Below are positions 8,187-18,722 of a stretch of DNA of 19,356 nt, one piece after another. Numbering within the stretch: position 1 is the stretch's first letter; every line of letters begins with the position of its first letter. The position numbers and the translations under genes are program-made. The stretch covers positions 1-19,356 of the forward strand of contig JAHLKG010000054.1 of NCBI GenBank assembly GCA_025526995.1, read 5' to 3'. The stretch is from Powellomyces hirtus (Eukaryota; Chytridiomycota; Chytridiomycetes; Spizellomycetales; Powellomycetaceae). The notes beneath the pieces are model-generated. The model was given only the letters and a program-made list of their open reading frames with translations. It did no database searches and was not told the origin of the DNA.

Positions 8187-8312
8187 CCCTAGCCAGACAA
8201 GTCTGTCTTGGCTGGCAAGGGTGCTGCCGGGCGGCGCTGATCCCGACTGCCGTCGGGCGTAAGAAGCGTACCGCCGGCGGGCCCTACCGGCCCCAGCGCC
8301 CCTGACGGCGCG
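8187..8312 (+). repeat. GC-rich element copy 3 plus palindromes
   Basis: TAGCCAGACAAGTCTGTCTTGGCTGGCAAGG-type hairpin, followed by CCCGACTGCCGTCGGGC and CCGCCGGCGGGCCC, a composite of the double-hairpin element and two GC-rich palindrome families. Three element types nested in 120 bp suggests repeated insertion into the same spot. Confidence 0.5.
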
Positions 8313-8744
8313 GCCACCCTAATGATCAAAGCATCTCCAAACAATAGAATTGTCTTACGATCATCCAGCGCGTATTCCTGCTGTCATACCAGTGCGTCCT
8401 TTCGAACCTCTTCAAGCTTCTCATGTATTCTCACAACAAGTTGTTCTAATCCAACGGACAAAGCGTTGAACAAGTCAACCAATTTAATATTAAGATTCAT
8501 TACATTCATAAGATCGGTATACCGATCTAGTCATTTCATTCATAGCATCATTACTGCCCTAATGATCACCATTATTCTAAGCCTTCCCCGAGTCATGACC
8601 TTCATGATAGTGATAATGGTTAAACCAAGATGGATGTAAAACGAGTAAGGGATTAAGTCAAATCCAAAGTAGAATAATGAAAGGGAAATAAGCGGCCTTA
8701 CGAGACCCATACCCTCCTTACGGGGGGGGTCATTCCTATAGTAA
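8313..8744. other. Intergenic region upstream of rns, no gene recognised
   Basis: Contains hairpins such as CAACG-gacaaag-CGTTG (8451) and the palindrome at 8511-8528. On the - strand a 41-codon frame, starting with ATG at about 8507-8509 and including MNLNIKLVDLFNALSVG, looks protein-like but is short, and its sequence doubles as hairpins. A GGGGGGG run at 8721-8727 lies about 25 bases before the rRNA. No promoter motif could be identified. Confidence 0.4.
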
Positions 8745-8989
8745 AGTGACCAGTGTATGATCATGGCTCATTATAAACGCAGGTCTTTGGCATAACACAT
8801 GCTGGTAAAATGAATACAGAAGTATTCTTTGCAGAAAGGTGAGTAAAGGGTTTATCTGCCCGATGGGGTCCCTGGTGGCCCCCTTGGATGGTTTACCCCG
8901 TAGGATTAGGTAGATGGTTTGGTAACAGCAAACCATGCCTGTGATCCTTAGCATAGGCCACAGAGGGTTTAAATGAAGACCCTTCCCTT

Positions 8990-9020
<31 letters not shown>

Positions 9021-10017
9021 AAAGCTTGACCCAGCCAATGACAGCAGGATCAATTCTGCTTCCTTGTACCTGTATAATGAACTAGGTCAAGAGAATAATC
9101 CCGGCAAAACCTGTGCCAGCAGCCGCGGTAATACAGGTGGGATGGCGTTTGAAATCTTAAATAGGCATAAAGTGTGATTAGGTGGCCTAGGGCCAGCATC
9201 GTCCGGGCTATCAGCCCGAGGCACGATGGCTGGCTATGGCTTGAGTTCTAAGAGGAGAGTTAGAGGAATAACCAATGGAAGGATGAAATCTATAGATATT
9301 GGTTGGAACATCAAAAGCGACAGCATCACTCTATTTTAGAACTGACACTGAATCACTAAAGTGTGGGGAGCAAACCGGATTAGATACCCGATTAGTCCAC
9401 ACCCTGAATACTGAATGTTCCGGTCAATACACTAATTACCCAACATTCCGCCTCCATAGTACTATGGCAACGTAGAAATGGAATTGATTTGGCGGGTTTT
9501 AACACCAGCAGTGGAGCATGTGGTTTAATTGGAGGATACGCCCTAAATCTTACCTTCTCTTATAGTCAATAACGCCTTATGGCGGGACCGAGGTCATCAC
9601 CTTGAACCTTTTGACTTTTGGTGTTGCATGGCTGTTGTAAGTTGGTTCAGTGATGATTCGATAACCAGCGCTACGTGCAATTAGGCACCCCACTTCAAGC
9701 ACGCACGGCCCCATGAGAAGGGCTACACACATGCTACAAAGGTAACTATCAATATCATCAACCGTTACCTCAGTTCGGATTGTGATCTGGAACTCGGTCA
9801 CATGAAGTTGGAATTGCTAGTAATCGCAGTTTATCATCCTGCGGTGAATCTAAGTCTTGAAATTGTACAAATCGCCTGTCGCACGCGCCGAGTTGAATTA
9901 TCTGTAGTAATTTTTAGCTGTACTCTTATATCTTTTCCAGTTATCTTACTTAGGTTTTTTGGCAAGGGGCGTTAAGTCATAACAAAGTCACGGTTCGGGA
10001 ACGAGTTGTGAAATTAG
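8745..10017 (+). rRNA. rns: Small subunit ribosomal RNA (mitochondrial), complete, no intron
   Basis: RNA of the mitoribosomal small subunit. 5' end at AGTGTATGATCATGGCTCA (from 8752), equivalent to the bacterial AGAGTTTGATC region. Further landmarks: GCAGCAGTGAGGAATATTGG (8991), GTGCCAGCAGCCGCGGTAATAC (9113; 530 loop), GTGGGGAGCAAACCGGATTAG (9362) with ATACCCGATTAGTCC, GGAGCATGTGGTTTAATTGG (9513), GGAATTGCTAGTAATCGC (9810), TTGTACAAATCGCCTGTCG (9863) and AAGTCATAACAAAGTCACGG (9974). About 1.27 kb, shorter than bacterial 16S; several helices are trimmed. Helix 21 is a long GC-rich hairpin (GCCAGCATCGT/ACGATGGCTGGC, 9192-9233). The decoding site is altered (G1408, U1404-A1497). No anti-Shine-Dalgarno is visible. 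Ends are approximate. Confidence 0.93.
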
Positions 10018-10440
10018 ATACATATCTATGTTTTATATTTGATCATTATTACCCCTGGTGTGTTGATCCCACCTTCCTTATAACCAATTGGTCTTGTCTG
10101 GCCATAACCACGTTTCGTACTCTCCATGAAAGCTTGTGTCACTGAATAGTCGATAGTCTGCTGGTTGCCCACCAGCAAGTATTGTACAGTATCACGATGA
10201 TGCCGCCTGGCCGATAATGATTGTGGCGTATTGACCTTTGGTCATGACCAGTAGAAACATTTCTAAAGGGCGTCCAGGTTTGCCGGCGGAGCCGGCGGGG
10301 CACCATCACCTTCAGTAAAACCAGATAACCAATCCCCAGAATTGTTTAGTCCAAAGACTCAGTAGTTTACTCCGCCCAAAATCGCAACCAGATTGTCGGC
10401 AAACTGTTGCCTCTCTTTTGACGATTTTGATCATTTCATG
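10018..10440. other. Downstream of rns: hairpins and intron-like scraps, no gene
   Basis: Holds GCTGGT-tgcc-CACCAGC (10157), an early unit of the hairpin-array type (GAAACATTTCTAAAGGGCGT at about 10254 followed by GCCGGCGGAGCCGGCGG), and CATCACCTTCAGTAAAACCA followed by AACCAATCCCCAGAATT (about 10305-10343), which resembles scraps of the group I cores found again at 14.8, 15.6 and 19.0 kb. Confidence 0.4.
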
Positions 10441-13400
10441 ATTTTGGTTAGAATTTATTATTTTTGCATATAGATTAAAATCTTTGGATCTTTTGGTTGT
10501 TGTCCGTTAATAGACGGTAACCCATGTTAGGGAGAGAACATCGACCGACCACGTTTCAACTTCTTGATTCATGATTAACATGAGGCCGTATAGGACTCTA
10601 ACCTACATTTTACTGATTTACAGTGTTGTAACTAAGGGGACTCTATAAAATAAAGAGTTTTAACAATCATGATAGGCAGGAGTAAAAGCCTGATAAATTA
10701 GAATACTATATCTTATTTAAGATCATGCCGTGAATTTCTTCTAGTATAATTTTATCATATCACGAACATGCTGTACTCTACCATCAATTTCTAATGGTTC
10801 TTTAATAAACTCGGGGTGGAGTTACCCGATAACAACTATAGGGGCTACAGGGAAGACAGGTTAACTATAAATTCTTTCAATAATCTTACAGTTCTTTGGT
10901 GAGTCGTTTAACTTAAGGCGAACCCTCTCTTGCTTTCTATACAACCTTACCATAAAACAGGGTGGCTAGAAATTAGTATAAAACTTTCGTAAATTGGAGA
11001 ATATTCTTTACCTCATGAGCTTTACAACTAAATAGTTATAGCTTTGTCGACTCTGCCCGAAGGGATGTAATAATATCTAATGGTAAAATAAGTTTTACCA
11101 ATGCACAACAGATAAAACTGTCCCTCCATAATCTCTACCTAGTATTTACGCTCTTATGGATTTATCCTTCAAAGATAATAACGTTTAGGGTCAAACTAAT
11201 GCAACATCATAAATGGGTGAGGCAATATTTCCTTGACATGGATTTTACTAAATAACCTGATTATTACAGTACTTATTAACCAAGGTTTCCTTGGTAACCT
11301 ACAGCAAAGAATAGTTGGTATTATTATTATTCGTCCTACCAAAAATCTAAATTTTACTTGTTATTTCACCCCCTTTGTGGGTGAACCGACTACCGTAAAG
11401 CCCCTAGGGCTTGATTAATTAAACTGCCGCGTAGATATCTACTAAACAATATCTGGCTCATAGTATACAAGTTTCTTGATAAAGATGGCATTTATTGAAT
11501 ATGTAACCGTAGTCTAGTTTAATCTATAAAAGAGTTACTATACTGAATAGTTATTACGACCTTCAAGGTCTATTGTGCTGGGAGATTAAATTTAATAGGG
11601 GTAAGACTTTAAATGAGAAGGCTTGCTTTAAAAAGATAAATAACATGTTGTAGTCATCTTGTCTTTCATCTATCTTTAAGATAAAATCAGACACGAACAT
11701 CACCCCCCGACCGCAGGGGGTTCCAGCATGTGATGGAATTCCCGAGGGCACCCGGTGGGGCCCATGGCCCGGCGGAGGAGCACCCATGTCCATTTATTGA
11801 CGTGATGGCTACGAGCCAGGAGGTCTTGTAACGATTTAGTCATTTATTTGTTGGAAGGGCAGGTTAAAGTATTGGCGTATTTTACCTTATAGTTTTCGTT
11901 ACATTCGTTTTAAACGATTTTGTCGAGAGAGATTAACTAGTCTTTATCTAGGGGGGCTTATCAGGCTTAAAGCCTAAAACAGTAGCTTGATTCATTAAAT
12001 TACTAGACCCTATTTATTGGGCCCCTACGTGGCTACAGCCTTCCCATGAAGGGATTAGATTAAAATATCAGGAGGAATACAGTATGACGCTCTTGTTATT
12101 TCTCTAAGTTAACTTTAAGTTGAATTCTAGAATCGTTAGGTTAAGTATATAGTACTTCCTATTAAAGTAAGCAGCCAATAAAGTTTTAAGGTTATGTGCA
12201 CTTATCTATTACCCATGTTGTTGACTCTAAAATAAAGGTCTACTAGCTTATACATGTTCCTCATAAGAGTGAGTAGGTGCAAGTGTAATAATTAACCAAA
12301 CCTACACTTTATGCATTTATTAACCCGCTTGCCGGGGTAGCCCTTTAAGATATAGTGTTTAAGGATGAGCTGTATAATACTAATACCTAAAAATATTAAA
12401 ATGCGGATAGAAATGGTTCCACATTTATACAAGTTATTCAGCTAACTTTAGGGTGTGGCAGCTTCCTTCACTCTTAATCTAGACCAAAGGTTTGTTTGAG
12501 TAAGTTGCATTATAGCCTATGAATAAGATTTGCCGTTAGGCCCTTAAGGGGGAATTGTTACTATAACATGAACTTAGGTCGATGATTCGACATCCTAACA
12601 TTAGTAATCTTGCTATACTCTATTTAGAGCTGCATGAACCAATTAGTTGCCCCTGTGTTGTATGATTTGTAATAGCTGGCCCGACGGGGGCCCGGAAGGG
12701 GCCGACAGGCGGGTACGGTGTTGCAAGTTTGGTTGTGGAGCAGCCCTAGAGCCGGTGGGCTAGGTCCGTGGACCTGAGGCGTAAGCCGAGGGCCCGTCGG
12801 GGGCCCGTTTAGGGTTTTGGTTATTATCCTATTTTTGATTACTAACTTTAGCTTATTAACTGTCTACCCCCTCCCTTTAGCGTGATCCAGCACGTGCCAT
12901 AGTTCAGCTAATATTTGTTTGGGTGAAACATTTAGTTATTTAAGATTTTATCTTTGCCATTGTTGCTCTCGCCTTGACCACGGTAAAACTTGTAATTAAT
13001 GATAACACCTAATCAATTTAGGATGATCTTTTTGCCATGGATTTAAGTATACTTGTTGGCCCGACAGCAGAGGTAAGTTCTCTTTAGCGGAACCTTTATA
13101 GTTTGGAGAACAGAATTGATACTTGGGCTATAGTAGGCAGGTAAAGTATTTATAACCTTTCCCGTTTAGGCAATTTGAATCCTGGATGATTCAAAATCAT
13201 CTGGTTTGTAATGTTTGGATCTAGTTAAAATGATGTTTTTACTATAACGAAGATCCAGACAAGAGTTAAGTTAGGAATAGTTTAGAATTCTTATTTGCTA
13301 GATTATGGATTATGGAGTCTCATTTAGGAAAACACTTATAGGTTTGGAGAAATCGAAGTAGGATTTATACAGACAGCAATTGTATTTTTAAATACGTAAA

Positions 13401-14060
13401 CATAGAGAGGTGGTTTGTAAACATCACAAAATGAACATTAACGATCCTTAACATTGTGGTTTATGTCGTAAAGTTGTGGTAGGACCATTAATAGTACCAC
13501 AGCTAAACGAGCTTTACTATAAGATTATCCTGCTTACCTTTGAGTTTATCATGATGTCAACTCTATTTTACCACCTTTTAGTTTATGGCCTTATGTTCGT
13601 TATTAATTGATTGTTGCTTATTTAATTATAACGTTCCAGTTATTTCGCTCCTTCACTTTGTTACGTCATGCCACGTCTACTGTTAAGCGAGAAATAATAC
13701 TATAAATTAACGGGGAACTGCCAAACAAGAAATCTCCCTATAGGGTTTAAGTGTTAATGTACTTTATGGTGATTTTGGAACACCCAAGAATACTCATAAA
13801 ATCACGCTAATAACTACGTGCTTGTTCCTGAGGTTTCCTATGGCCTACGGCAAACTTAGAACAGTTCTTGCTGTTTCTATCTATTCATGATTTCAATACT
13901 TTCTCAACTCATATTCAAATTTAGGATAAATTCAAGGGATTTATTATCTCAACCAAGACGTGATAACCCTACGGAAATATCTTAGAACTACCTTATAAAA
14001 TCCAATCTGTATCGACCGGTTTATTGTTCAGGGGCAATTAATGCTATAATAAACAACCTA
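10441..14060. other. 3.6-kb AT-rich region with no recognisable gene
   Basis: No frame on the + strand stays open for long, even reading TAG as Leu, because TAA is frequent; I checked the - strand only in places and saw the same. No motif of cox, cob, nad or atp genes or of tRNAs was found. Small perfect hairpins are frequent: TGGTAAAA-taag-TTTTACCA (11082), ACCAAGG-ttt-CCTTGGT (11279), TTTGAATC-ctggat-GATTCAAA (13175), TGTGGTA-...-TACCACA (13475). GC-rich palindromes are sparse (11740, 12675-12805). Possibilities are a decayed region, heavily edited genes, or an unrecognised structured RNA; I cannot decide. Confidence 0.5.
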
Positions 14061-14096
14061 GAACTTCACGGTATAAAATACAATTTCCTTAGAACC

Positions 14097-14117
14097 TGAG
14101 CCCGGCTGCCGCCGGGG
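14097..14117 (+). repeat. GC-rich palindrome of the GCCCGGCTGCCGCCGGG family
   Basis: The family recurs at about 6828 and 14667 and in the second repeat copy (about 19205), and reversed at about 18645. Perfect or near-perfect inverted repeat with a very short loop. It sits in intron relics, spacers and gene-free DNA alike, as expected of mobile GC clusters. Confidence 0.6.
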
Positions 14118-14239
14118 ACCCTGCCCAACGAGCCGGCAGCTCTTTCAACACCAAGATCACAAAAGTAGTACAAAAGATCATATCGTAGTACCAAAAGACT
14201 CGGAAGATTGGGTGATGTGGTTTTCTTTGGGTAAAATGG

Positions 14240-14760
14240 CGCTAGATGCTGGAACACCCTTTTAGCCCCATCTAGTTCAAAAAACCCAAACTCACCAACC
14301 AACTATTGCCTACTCTATGCAAGCTAACTTCCGGGGGGACCCTGCCTGCGCCAGGGCAGAAAGAGTTCCAACAATTGGACAATCAGCAGGAAACCAAAGC
14401 TGCTATCATTTAAAATCATGCGGCCCTAGCCAGACAAGCCCGGGTCTTGGACCCGAGGCAACCGTGCCAGCACGGTCGCTGGCTTGGCTGGCAAGGATGC
14501 TTGCCATCCGACGGCAGGCGGGCCAACGACACCCAAGGGTGATGGCGGCAAAACAGCGACTGAGGCGAATCAGTGATTTTGATGCGGGCGGATCCCGGCT
14601 GAGGGCCGGGGGTATTTTCGATACCCAGTATCTGAGGAGCCTGGGCTACTTGCTGGCAAGGATGCTGAGCCCGGCTGCCGCCGGGGCCATCCTACTTTTT
14701 ACCATTAATTGATAAGCGACGGAATTATCACATTTGAAGATCTAGTCCACCACCTGAGAA
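14240..14760 (+). pseudogene. Rearranged group I intron relic with an inverted core segment
   Basis: Carries group I core elements related to the L1915 and L1943 introns: P-like AGATGCTGGAACACC (14244), Q-like GGACAATCAGCAGGAAACC (about 14377) and S-like AAGATCTAGTCCACC (14737), all on +. The R region is present but inverted: the reverse complement of about 14585-14646 gives AGGCTCCTCAGATACTGG followed by GTATCGAAAATACCCCCGG, nearly matching 938-975 of intron 1. GC-rich element copies (14423-14513 and 14652-14693) flank the inverted part and may have guided the rearrangement. No rRNA exon flanks it and an inverted R cannot form P7, so it should be unable to splice. Confidence 0.7.
14423..14513 (+). 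repeat. GC-rich double-hairpin element, expanded copy
   Basis: TAGCCAGACAAG at the left and GGCTGGCAAGGATGC at the right, with two extra hairpins in between (CCCGGGTCTTGGACCCGAGG and ACCGTGCCAGCACGGT). Nested growth of the element inside the intron relic. Confidence 0.6.
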
Positions 14761-14819
14761 ACTGTCGGTAGAACCGACGGCTGCGTGTATAAAGAACTAA
14801 AGCAAAAGCAACCATCGGC
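14528..14819 (+). repeat. 290-bp direct repeat, copy A
   Basis: Appears the same as 19066-19356 except for one A missing from an A-run near the right end of copy B (AACTAAAGC versus AACTAAGC), checked by eye. It contains the inverted R region, a GC-rich palindrome and the S-like element of the intron relic. Near-identity implies recent duplication or ongoing recombination between the copies. Confidence 0.85.
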
Positions 14820-15150
14820 ATCAGTAAAACCAGACGAGTCTGCCGAGGGAGAAATTGTCGGTAGAACCTAGGATGGCAAGCCACCCTTGCCAGCCAAGTC
14901 AGGCCTTGCCTGGCTAGGCCCCGACCAGGAAACCTTTTATAGGGCGTTGGCTTTCAACCAACCATGGGGAAGGTGCTCCTCTCGTCCCTCAGGGACTCCT
15001 GGCCCTCGGTCTTCCAGACCTTGGTCCACCGGACCTGGGCCCGACTGCCGGCGGTCGGCTACGCCGAGGGCCCCTCAGGGCCCCGCCGGTGGGCCTTCCG
15101 GCCCCAGTCGGCAATCTGCTGAACACCCACAATTTTTGGTATAACCAGGG
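14820..15150 (+). repeat. GC-rich hairpins, including a reversed double-hairpin element (14868-14919)
   Basis: CCTAGGATGGCAAG...CTTGCCAGCCAAG...CCTTGCCTGGCTAG at 14868-14919 is the reverse orientation of the 7388 element. Then one GCGT-headed hairpin unit (GCGTTGGCTTTCAACCAACC, 14944), the palindrome GGTCTTCCAGACCTTGGTCC with CACCGGACC (about 15008) and GCCGGCGGTCGGC types. CATCGGCATCAGTAAAACC at 14813 is a scrap of a group I core. Confidence 0.5.
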
Positions 15151-15585
15151 GGGACGTTTCACGCCCTAGGAGATTTTATAGTCTTTTTATCATTTTTCCC
15201 GTATAAAGATTAAAGAATCCTCCACAGGTGGTAAGTCTCCTGCCAGGTGTAAGTCCTGTATAATGACCAAGCATTGAGTATCCGTGGTGGGTTGCACGCT
15301 CGACACTCACGGCGCTTGTATTGCTCGCCAGTCCCCTACCTCGCACGACCATCACATGCAACTTAATAAGAAAAGAGAAAATCAGCTAGTTAGATCACTT
15401 TAAGGTTCGAGTTCAAGCAACCTGCTTTCAAGCATGCGTAGTACTCTGAACTAGCTGTGCACCCTGATAGTGGTAATCACCCCACACTCGAAACCCCTCC
15501 TACTCTTATTTAACCGCCCGTCGTGCGAGGGGGGGCTGGTTGCGCTTTTGGTCGTAGGCTCCTACCGAGCCTTTGGACTAAAGCA
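15151..15585. other. Gene-free stretch with a 75-nt closed stem structure
   Basis: CAGCTAGTT at 15383 pairs with AACTAGCTG ending at 15457 (9 bp), enclosing 57 nt with inner hairpins GGTT...AACC and GCTTTCAAGC. The size is tRNA-like but no T-loop or anticodon arm can be placed on either strand. Nearby, AGGTGGTAAGTC and AGGTGTAAGTC (15225-15255) repeat. No coding sequence is supported. Confidence 0.35.
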
Positions 15586-15660
15586 AAGCAACCATCAGCA
15601 TCAGTAAACCCCAGCTAACCAATCAGCAGCAGGAAACCAAGATGATGATATAGTCCGATC
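15586..15660 (+). pseudogene. Shuffled group I intron fragments
   Basis: ACCATCAGCATCAGTAAACC, then AATCAGCAGCAGGAAACCAA (Q-like), immediately followed by GATGATATAGTCCGATC (S-like). The sequence normally between Q and S, including R, is deleted, so the piece cannot fold into a ribozyme. Confidence 0.65.
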
Positions 15661-15816
15661 TAGGTCGAAACGTGCTCCAGCATACAGCCGGACGGAGCCA
15701 GCCGACAAGCGTCGGGTCAACCCGACCAGGAAACTGTTTAAAGGCGTTGGTCTGTCGGCTGTTGCCCAACCAAGAAACATTTATTTAGGCGTTGGGTTAA
15801 AACCACAACCATTGCC

Positions 15817-15868
15817 GTAGGATGGCAAGCATCCTTGCCAGCCAAGTCAGGCCTTGCCTGGCTAGCCC
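15817..15868 (-). repeat. GC-rich double-hairpin element, reversed copy
   Basis: GTAGGATGGCAAGCATCCTT then GCCAGCCAAGTCAGGCCTTG then CCTGGCTAGCCC, the reverse complement of the 7388 copy, inserted within a unit of the hairpin array. Confidence 0.65.
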
Positions 15869-17122
15869 TTGTATCAGCTTTGCTGCTATCCGCCTCAGCG
15901 GCAAGGACTACCAACTTTATAGGCGTTGGCTTTCAACCAACCAACCGACATGCGTGGATCCTGATCCACCAGGATGATGGTAGCGGGAGCTAAAAAGAAG
16001 GAAAAAGGCTAAAAAAGGACAGACTAGAAAAGAAGAAGAGAACTACTGGAAGGCAGGGTGGATCTAGTTCGCCGACTCACTATCTTAGGCGTCCTTGGCC
16101 CTCCCCTACGGTCAGGTCCAAAGGACCAGGGAGACAGTTTCTAGTGCGTTGGCTTGAACCCGACAACCGTCGGGCAACCAACCATGCGTAACCACCCAAG
16201 GGTGGTGACCAAAAGAATCATAAAGCGTAACGACCTGAGCCCGTAGAACGGGTCATTACCAGAAACTAATTTCTAAAGGGCGTTGGCCGGAGACCAACCA
16301 GATTTCTATAGCTCGCTGACTCGCTAGAGGCGTAGCCCTTGTCATGACCTTAGGTCATGGCCCTCCGTAGGAGGGTCTAGGACTACCAGCAGATGCGTCG
16401 GGGGACCCCCGACCAATACTTGGGCGTAAAGACCTGCACGATCTTTACCAGCAAACATTGATTTAAGGCGTCCTTGTCGGTCGTGTGAACCCGCCTGCCG
16501 TCGGGCCCACAACCAACGGACCCATGCGTCGGGCCATCACCCGACCAGGAAACTGTTTAAAGGCGTTGGTCGTCGCCCAACCAAGAAACATTGATTTAGG
16601 CGTAAAGACCTGAACGTTCTTTACCAACCGACAGATGCACGCTAACCAGCAAACCTGCAAACGCAATCTGTTGTAGGGCGCCGGGGGCCCGGCCATTAGA
16701 AACCTTTATAGGCCGTTGGGTTAAAACCACAACCATGAGAAGGTGCGTTGGGTTCCCCAACCCCATGCGTGGCCCAAGGTCCACCAGATTCTATAGCGTC
16801 CTCTCGCCGGCCCTTTCAAGGCCAACTCATGGCCCCTCGCCTGGTCACCCAGCCTCAGGTCCAACGGACCAACATGCGTCATGACCAGGAGGCCATGACC
16901 TATAGATCATAATGCGTTGGGTTAAAACCACAACCATAGGCGTAGCCCTCAGGACTACCAACTGTATAGCGTTGGCTTTCAACCAACCTACTGATTTATT
17001 AAATGCGTTGGATTGCCCTCCAACCCAATCCGTCGTACTGCCCCTACGACCAGATGTTATAGGCGTTGGCCGGTGACCAACCAACTAACTATGCGTCCTT
17101 ATCAGGCGTTATCACGCCTTCA

Positions 17123-17158
17123 TGGCCCCTCGGCTTATGCCTCAGGTCCAGCGGACCA
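17123..17158 (+). repeat. GC-rich hairpin family CCTCAGGTCC-N-CGGACC (representative)
   Basis: GGCCCCTCGGCTTATGCCTC followed by AGGTCCAGCGGACC. Relatives at about 16831, 17576, 17985 and 18943, and a variant with GGTCTTCCAGACC at about 15008 and 18158. The loop base before CGGACC varies (A, G, C), and the left stem varies with compensation. Confidence 0.6.
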
Positions 17159-17182
17159 GGAAACTGTTTAAAGGCGTTGGTC

Positions 17183-17233
17183 GTAGGATGGCAAGCATCC
17201 TTGCCAGCCAAGTCAGGCCTTGCCTGGCTAGCC
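17183..17233 (-). repeat. GC-rich double-hairpin element, reversed copy
   Basis: Near-identical to 15817-15868 and lodged at the equivalent place, inside the stem of a GCGTTGG-headed unit. Confidence 0.65.
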
Positions 17234-18689
17234 CAACCTGTTGAAACATTTCTTTAGGGCGTTGGCTTGACGGGCCTTCAGGGCCCCACCAACCCAGCCG
17301 ACAAGGAAACATATTATTGGCGTAGCCTTACAGCTACCAGGAGAATTTGATATAGGCGTCCGGGTCTGCCGGCTCCGCCGGCGGGCCCTTACGGCCCCAA
17401 CAACCCGCACCATGATACAGGCGTAGCCCTTTACATGACCTACGGTCATGGCCCTCCGTAGGAGGGTCTAGGACTACAAGATGTAGTTATGGCGTTGAAC
17501 AAGTCCAACCTGATTTATATAGCGGTCCTTTCGGTTTGCCGGCGGAGCCGGCGGGCCCTTACGGCCCCCAACCTCTGGCCCCTCAGCCGATACTGGCTTC
17601 AGGTCCAGCGGACCCTAGAACTAATTTAATAGTACAGATTAAGACCTACAAATCATTGTCGGCCCTTTAAGGTTCTTCCTAACGTTATCACCTAGGCCCC
17701 TAAACCCACCTATCGGCGGGCCGGGCCCCGCGCCCGACAGCGTCTTTATCGAACCTTTACAGCTTCTCATGCCTCCTCTCTACGATCGAAGTCACCAGAC
17801 CAAACCGTTTTACCGTTTCACTATAAAACCATTATAAATTAAATGCGTCCTTGTTAAACTTGTTCCCAAGTTCACCATGCCTTTCTCACTATGTTCAAAA
17901 GTCAACAGACACCATGCGTGGATCCAGATCCACCACAGAGAATATATTAGCACCCCTAACCCCTCAAGGGGCTAGCGTCCTTATGAACCCTCGGCTTATG
18001 CCTCAGGTCCCCCGGACCTAAACTAATGAAAGGCGTAGCCCAGGTGCTACCAGGAAACATATTATTGGCGTAAATCCCTATGGTCTTTACCTATAGCGTC
18101 GCACAGCCCTACGACCACATGCGTCCTTATCAGTCGTTATCACGACTTCATGGCCCTTGGTCTTCCAGACCTCGGTCCAACGGACCATGAGAAACAATAA
18201 ATTATAGCATGGTTATCACCATCAAGAGAATCAGCACCTTGGCCCCTCGGGGGGACCTGCGGTCATTATATAACGCTCCCTACTGTCGCTATTGATAAAC
18301 CTGCGGTCCCTAAAGGTCCCTACGGTATCATTATATAGCTCGTGCCTCGCTAGCAATACGTCCTCGAACCCGTCACAACGGGCGGGCCTGGCTGTCCCTC
18401 ATGTACCTTTCAGTCGGTAACCCTACCAACTTCAGGTACAACGGACTATATAAACTGATAAAGGCGTCGGGATTAAAACCCCCGACCAGAAAACATTATT
18501 AAATGCGTCCGGGTTATATCAACCCGAACCAGATGCGTCGTACGGCCGCACGACCAGATGTTATAAGGTAGACCAAGATCAACCAAACTACATTATTTTT
18601 TAAGTACCCCATGATCTGATCATGACCAGCAAGCTGGGCAGGGTCCCCGGCGGCAGCCGGGCTCAGGACCATCAACAATTCTGGAGTAA

Positions 18690-18722
18690 TGTAAAGATAT
18701 AGTCCGGCGTAAAGATATAGCA
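18690..18722 (+). pseudogene. Duplicated S-element scraps of a group I intron
   Basis: TGTAAAGATATAGTCCGGCG immediately followed by TAAAGATATAGCATG. Both match the S-like element at 1024 of intron 1. No other core element is adjacent, so these are fragments. Confidence 0.55.

Noticed and set aside
8346..8509. Short - strand frame with a helical look (about 41 codons)
   Set aside because: Too short, ends at TGA, and its bases are accounted for by hairpins such as CAACG/CGTTG; kept only as a remark in the intergenic entry.
13021..13150. + strand frame beginning DDLFAMDLSILVGPTAEV
   Set aside because: Short, bounded by TAA on both sides and without recognisable homology.
13175..13206. T-arm-like hairpin GATGA-TTCAAAA-TCATC
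   Set aside because: No acceptor, D or anticodon arm can be placed around it; the competing hairpin TTTGAATC/GATTCAAA is stronger.
13685..13740. Possible 5' large-subunit rRNA fragment (AGCGAGAAAT, GGGGAACTG, AAGAAATC)
   Set aside because: Short matches, not in the order of the 23S rRNA, and with no supporting helices.
14317..14712. 131-codon frame on +
   Set aside because: Lies entirely in the group I relic and GC elements; it includes the translated Q element, a known source of false frames.
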